Shown: positions 18,059 through 25,100 of the stretch, piece by piece
How positions within the stretch are numbered: position 1 is the stretch's first letter
How the letters are laid out: every line of letters starts with the position of its first letter
Virus record (IMG/VR): IMGVR_UViG_3300025120_000365
Coordinates: 1-28,972 of that record
Direction: 5' to 3' (one strand)
Source: a virus
DNA length: 28,972 bases
The notes under the pieces: model-generated
Told to the model about the DNA's origin: nothing
The model's database searches: none
The model's input: only the letters and a program-made list of their open reading frames with translations
Position numbers and translations under genes: made by a program

Positions 18059-19156
18059 ATGGAGAACAAAAATATACTATACAATTTAACATTAAAGCAA
18101 GCTAATCAGAGTAACGCTTTAGCTTACAACAAAAATTATGTTGCTGGAAATATAGACACCACGTTTGGAATACTAGACAACGCCTACAAAGGTACTGGTA
18201 AAACATATGCTAAACTTAAGATGGCATTAGATTCTGGTAATTGTATAGGAGAGAACTGTGAATACGAGCATGATCAATTAGCAAGAATAGAAGCCGCTCC
18301 TGCTAAGTCTTTAGCTTTTATAGAGTCTTTAGTAGATCAATTATCTACAACTGAAGATGAATATTACGATCCTAATAACAATTACGTTTTTATGGTTGCT
18401 AATTCTATAATGACTAATAAACCTGGTTTTTCTAAAACAGAAGGTTATGACGTTTATTTAGACTTAATAGAAGATGGTTCTCAGCGTATAACTTTTACAG
18501 GACCTATGATTGAGACTCCTTTAGTTATAAATAGCAATACTTTAAAAGCTTTGCTTGATTCAAACACCGATCTTGTTTCACCAACTCCAGCTATTAATGA
18601 AGACATGTTGAGACTATTAACAGAGGTTTCTATTTTAGCTGAAGGATCTTCTCAAGACGGCAAGCTAACGCCTCAAGCTGCTATAGCTGATGAGTTTATA
18701 TTGAAGAACACAGACGGTTCTTACGACTACGAGATAATAGATATAGGTAACGGAAAAGGTAGAAACATACTTCAATTTGATTTAAACAAGATTGAAATAA
18801 AGGCTAAGCCATTTATAAACGCAGAAGTAGCAGGTCTTATGAGTTCTGAGCAAGAAGTTATAGCTGCATGGAATGTTTTTATAGGAAAAGAATCTAGCGT
18901 TGAAGAAGATGACCAAATGGTTCAAAACGCTAATGCCGGAGATCACTCTTGGTCTTACGAAGAAGACTTACCTTTGTCACAAGATAATAAAGTAATTTTT
19001 GAAAAAAAATATGCAGAGTATTTTATGAAAAACTATTTAAAGCAATTTATAACAATGAAACTGCCTCTTGTAGAGGAAGACGCTGCTGTGTTTGATCTAG
19101 CAGAAGGTAAGAAATCGAAGGCTCAAAAGTATATTGACGATAACAATTTAAATTAA
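18059..19156 (+). CDS. Putative internal virion protein (gp15 position)
   Basis: The 365-residue product is acidic, soluble and without a membrane segment. Visible features are a Cys pair (CIGENC, about residues 61-66), an acidic helical middle, a stretch with SSEQEVIAAWNVFIG (about 261-275), and a charged C-terminus (KKSKAQKYIDDNN). I recognise no family. It lies between the gp14-like gene and the giant protein, five bases from each, so it takes the slot of T7 gp15, the periplasmic tube component of the ejection apparatus. T7 gp15 is about twice as long, and the giant downstream could supply the remainder. The start codon follows a run of A (TAAAAAAAATG). Confidence 0.6.
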   Translation: MENKNILYNLTLKQANQSNALAYNKNYVAGNIDTTFGILDNAYKGTGKTYAKLKMALDSGNCIGENCEYEHDQLARIEAAPAKSLAFIESLVDQLSTTEDEYYDPNNNYVFMVANSIMTNKPGFSKTEGYDVYLDLIEDGSQRITFTGPMIETPLVINSNTLKALLDSNTDLVSPTPAINEDMLRLLTEVSILAEGSSQDGKLTPQAAIADEFILKNTDGSYDYEIIDIGNGKGRNILQFDLNKIEIKAKPFINAEVAGLMSSEQEVIAAWNVFIGKESSVEEDDQMVQNANAGDHSWSYEEDLPLSQDNKVIFEKKYAEYFMKNYLKQFITMKLPLVEEDAAVFDLAEGKKSKAQKYIDDNNLN

Positions 19157-19161
19157 ATTAA

Positions 19162-22100
19162 ATGACTTTATTAGAGAAAGTACAAGAATTACAAAGCATA
19201 AAACCACCTCTTGGCAAAGAAGAATTTGAAAGCAGATTAAACGCTTACAAAGCTTCTCAACCTAAAAAAGAAGTTAAAGAAGAGCTCAAGGAAGACACTA
19301 AGATTGATTCTAAGGAGACTAAAGACAAACCTGAGTCAAATACTGAGACAGAGGGAAAGACAAACGACTCTGCAAATGCGGACCAAGGTGTGGAGTCAGG
19401 AAAGAATACAAAGTCCGATTCGGAAAGTGGAGATTTACAGCCGTCAGAGAAAAATGATTTTGATTTTTTAAACGGAGATTTATCAGAAGTGCTTAAAGAC
19501 GATACAGGTTTTAAAGAAGGTGTTCAAAAAAGACAACAAGAAGCTTATGACAAATACACTTCGGTAGCAAAGCCAGAAGAAGTTATAACCAAAGGCGGTT
19601 GGGACATGAAGTACACAACTGATGGTAGTTATTACACTAAAAAAGAAGGTTCTGAAAACTGGATAGAGCTAGAAGAAGGCACAACTGCTTTTGGAGGTGT
19701 TTCTAGTTCTTTTGGTCACAGTGAGTTTGATTTAAATGCAAGTAGAAAAAACAGTGAAATGTTTAATAGTGTTGGAGATATTTTTAATCCAAAACCTAAA
19801 AGTGTAGCTAAAGAAACTAAAACAATAAACGACATAGTCTCTAGTGACACTACAGGCGCTTTTGTAGTTCCAGTGGAAACTATCGCAAGCGTTAATAAGC
19901 AAATAGCTGCTAAGCAAGAAGAAATGAATTCTTTAGGTTTTAAAGACAATGTTAAAATAGAGAAATTACAAGAAGAAATAAACGCTTTAAAATCATCTAT
20001 AGACCCTGTTCAAACGGCTATATCTAAAACAGAACAGTTTAACAAAGATATTTCTTTAAGTGATAAACAAGTCAATAGCATAAGACAGAAGACTATTGAT
20101 TTTATGGAAGCTCCTAAAATGGTTCCTGAAATAAAAGAAGAATCAAAACAAGTTAAGATAGGTAGCGAAGGCGGAAAGCCTATATACAGCACTGAAACTG
20201 TTAAGACTAAGACAGGTAGAATGATACCTAACCCAGAATTAACTGACTTGCAAGCAGAGGCTAAATCTGACTTAGCAGCTAAAATGGGTGTTAATGTTAA
20301 AGATCTTGAAGACACGCCTGAAATTCAAGAAGAATTAGATGCTATAATAAGATCTAAGTATTCAAGCGGACTTGAAAGTAAAGCAAAAGACGCTAATATA
20401 AAAGAGTGGATTCATTCTAATAGAGACGTTTTTACTAAGGGTGAATCACAAGAAAGACAGGCTTTATATGCTAAAATAAACCAGCTAGACGTTAACAAAA
20501 GAGAAAATCAAGTTTTAACAACCGTTAAAGATGCTCAAAACGATATAGGTGCTATAAGAAAAGCTTTAAAACAATTAAGTGAGGCTGATTACCAGTCTCA
20601 AGAAGAGGTTGATAAAGCTAATGGTTTGTTTGAGAAGCTAAAGAATCAAGAGAAAAAGCTAATAGGAGTATACGAAAGTGAGTATGAGAAAATAGATGAC
20701 ATTCTTACTGATAAAAAAAGTCTAGCTAAAAATATTGATTTTTTAGAAAGAAACTATAGCTACACAGCTAACTTTGTAACTAGCGCGGGAATGGCTGGTG
20801 TTGATTTAGCTCAAGGTGTTGAAGAGGTTTTATTTAGATTAGCTGACGCTCCGAATGCTTTTAACTTTGCTGACAACAAAGTATTTACAGCTTTAGCACC
20901 TTTTAACGCAATGGCATCGGCTTTAGTTGATAGTGATTCTTATAAAGAAAAAAGAAAAGAAATAAACGAGACTATAGATAGTTATCAAGACGGAATAACA
21001 GAGGGCATGGCTAAGCCTGTTGAGTTATCTGAGATAAGCAGTTTAGCAGATGTTGGTATGTTTTCTTCTCAAATGATAGGAAGTCAAATACCAAACACAG
21101 CAATATTGATGGCGAGTGGTGGGGCTGGTTTGTTAATAATGGGAGGTTCATCTGCTGGGTCTAGCTTTAAAGAAATGCAAACCGAAATCGACGAAAGCAA
21201 GAAAGTTCATGACGCTTGGGTTGAAGGTGGTAGTGTTGGCGAAGAGCCAGCAAAAATAGAGTACAATCCTTACCAGATGTATGGCGTGGCTATGCTTAAC
21301 GGTGCGGCTGAGGTTTTGTCTGAAAAAGTTAGTTTTGGTATAATAAAAAGAAGTCAAAAAGCATTTAACTTAGATAGTAAAATAAAAAAAGGTTTTGTTG
21401 ATCAAATTAAAAGCGTTTTTACTAAACAAGGCGCTAGAGCTGTAAAGACCTACGGGATTGATGTAGCTGGAGAGTCTTTGTCTGAAGGTGGAGTAGAGTT
21501 TGCTAGTAATATATTTGACAATGTAATATTAGGTAAAAATGTTCCTTTACTAGAAGGAGTTCCTACGGCTATGGTAAGTGGAGCTATGATGAGTGGTCTT
21601 GTTTATAAAGCACCTGGATTTGCTAAAGGCATAGTAAGTATGACTCAGTCTGCAGATAGCAACCAAATAATCAAGCAGAACTACGACCAAATAAAAGAGT
21701 TAGAGATTAGCTTGAGACCTCCAAATGTTTTATCTAGTAAAGCTAGAGGTATAGTAACAAACAAAATAGCAGGATTAGTTAAAGATAGTAGTAATGAAAT
21801 AAACAAAGGTTTACAAAGGTTTACTACTATGCCCATCGAAAGCGTTAGAGAATTGTCTCAAATAGAATCTAATATATTTGGTATTAGACAAGACATGGAA
21901 ACCTTGAATAAAGAAACTGGTTTCACAGAAGGTAAAGAAGCAGCGATTAAGCAGCTTAAAGATAATTTAATAAAACAACAAGTAAAAAAATCAGAATTAA
22001 TAGAGGCTAATGCTGAGTTTGAAAACGTTGATGGAGAAGTTGCTTTAACTAATAGACAGATTCAAGAGGGATCAGAAGTTGTTGCCAACCAATTAGGTGA

Positions 22101-25100
22101 CACAGGTATTACAAGGTTTGATAACACAGAAGATTTATTAGGAGGCTTTGAAACTTTAAAAGCTCAAGGTATACAGCTTGAAGTAACTAGAGATCCTGAT
22201 ACTAACGAAATATTACCAGCAGAAGACCAAGGCTACGGTTTGATAGCTACATTGCCAGACGGCACGCAGCAGGTTGTTATAAATAATGCTTCTAGCGAAG
22301 CTGATGGAGTAATACCAGCTGATAAACATGAAGTTTTTCATGCTTTTGCAAGCAAAGTAGATCCGGATAAGAAGTTAAAAATGGGTATGGATCTTTACGA
22401 TTCTTTACAAAATGACAGCAACATAACTGTAGACATCGATACTAAAGTACTATTAGATCAATACAAGAAAGATCTAGATGATGGATCAATTAGCGAAGCA
22501 GATTTCTACGAAGAAGTAATGGCTGTAACTAGTGACGCTTTGACACCAGATTCTAAAGGTAATACAGGTATAAAAATAAAAGAAGTTAGCGCGTTGAAAG
22601 CTTTAGGTAATAAGATACTAGAAACAGTAGGCTGGAAACAAAGCTTTAAAGATGGAAATCAAGTTTTAGATTTTTTAAAGGCTTTTAATAAAGATGTTAT
22701 TAGTGGTAAAGGTTTATCTCAAGAAACTTTAGACACTGCTGGTGTAACTCTAAGCGAAGTTGATATGGGTCTTAATGACGATGCTGTTGACTTAGGAACT
22801 GTTAAAAAATCTCAGAAACTTACATCTGAGCAAGATCAAAAAGCTCAAGACAAAGTAAAAGAAATACAAAAAATACAAAAAGAAGGTGAAGCTTTAGCTA
22901 AAAAGTTTAATAAGCCTTTCGCTAAAAGCGCTAAGCAGCAAAGATTAGAAGCTGAATTAGCTGCAGATATAAAACCTACTGTTGATAGTTTTGTAGAAAG
23001 CAGAACTAAAGCTTTGTACGATCCTATAGCACCCGATGCTAAGAAAAACGTTACAAGACAGGAGTTTGTAGAGTCTATGAAGTCTGATATAACCACAATG
23101 GTTAATAGTGAATTTTTAGCAAAACAGCCTTTAGAAAAGTTTATTACAAGTAGAGGTTATTTAAGAGCTAATAGTTTAGCTGAAAGACTAGGTATTAAAT
23201 CAGTTGAAGAAGGAATTACTCAAGGAATGGAAGCCGCTGAAGATGTTGCGGCAGAAGACACGACTGTTGCTAAAGAAACAAAAGATACGTCAAGTAAAAT
23301 AAAACCAAGTTCTTTTATTTCTAACGAAGCTGTAGCTAAAATTAAAGAGCAAATACTAGGAAAAATTGAAGGCATCGATCCTAATAATCTAACGTTTAAA
23401 AAACTTGGTGACTTAGCTCCTGAAATTATTGCAGCTGAAATTGGTATACCAGTTAAAAAACTTACAGTAGCTACAGCAAACCTATCAAAAGGTGATGCTA
23501 CAGCTATTCAGCAATTTGTCAATAAGAACGCAGATAAATTATTAAAGATATTACCAGAAGGGGCGGTTGTAGAAGCTGCAACAGAGAAGCTCTTAGGTAC
23601 GTCTACTGGCGTGCCAAAAGGTTTGCTTAATGCTTTTTATACTAAACAAGCTAGATTAGGTAAAGGCGCTGGACTTGCTCCTTTTAAATTAAACAAAGGA
23701 ATTAGTAAAGCTGATTTCTTAGAAACATTTGGGATTGTTGAAGGTAAGAAAGCTGAAGGTTTTGACGCTAGATCACCACAAGCTCAAGCGTTAAAAGGTA
23801 TAGCTGGTTTATACGGTAAGTTAGTTACAAATGAAATTGTAAGATCTGACACGGATTTAAGCTTAGAAGCTAAGCAAGACGTTGCAGCTGGCAAGAATAG
23901 AGCTATGGCTAGCAAAAAACGAAAGCCATTAAACTCGCAAGCTCTTGAATCAAAAGTGGCTGAGGTAATGCAAACTTCTGGTATAAATGATGTCAAGTCT
24001 GAGTTAAACATAAAAGGAGACATAACTGTTACTAATAAAAATAGAGAAAGCAGGATTGCCTCTGTTTTAAACACTATTATTTCCGGTAAAATACCAGCTC
24101 CTGCTTTGAGTTTATTAAAACTTCAGAATTTTGGCGCATCAAGAAAGCAAGACTCTAAAGGTGTTTATTACTATGATCTAACTAATGGCAAAACAATTAT
24201 AGGCACTAAGGGCTTAACAAGTGCTGGTAAGGTAAAATACACACTACCTACGCAAAAAGCCATAGATGATAAGTATGGACCAAACGTGACAATTAAACCT
24301 TCTAGAGGATCTTTGTATTACGGAGTAACCGATATTAATTATGAAAATGCTATAAAAGCTGCTGAGCTTAATAACAAGTTTTACAGTTCTGATATAATAT
24401 CAAACTTAGAAAACGCTAAACGAGTAACTATAAAACCTGACTCTAAATTAGATACAAAATCAAAGAAAACACGTAAAGCTCAAGAAGCTATTAACATGAA
24501 CGCTTTAAATGATTTTGTAAATATACTAAACACAGGTGTTCAAGGTGGACAGATACCTTTAAACGATGCCGCTTTATTAGTAGCTCAAGCTTACCAAGGA
24601 ACAACTGGTTTAATAAAAATAGCAGCTCCTTTTGAAGGTGTTTCTGATGTTTTTGAAAAAGCGCCATCTGGAACAAAACAAGCAACTAGAAAAATTGATT
24701 TTATTGAAGAGCATAGTCCTCCAGCATCTTCTATAGGAGCTGCTATTATAACAGGTTTAGCTACTAACAATGTATCTGAAGTAATGCAAGGAGTTAGAGA
24801 TAATTTCGTTCAAGTACAGCTTTCCAATGCTTCTGATGTATTAATAGATATGGCTGGCTTTTCAAAAACCCTACCTAAAGGCATAAGTATATTAACACCT
24901 AACGCTGGGTATATAAGATTGTCAGCTTCTGGTATAAACATGAATGGTATAACAGATCTTAAGTCTGGAAAATCTGTAGCTGAACTAATGAACGTAGGCG
25001 TTAAGAGTAAAGCTAGCAAAAAAAATCCAAACATAGTATATGCTCAGAATTCATTAATAAATGAGCAAGCAAAACAAGATGACGCTATAGATGGTAAAAC

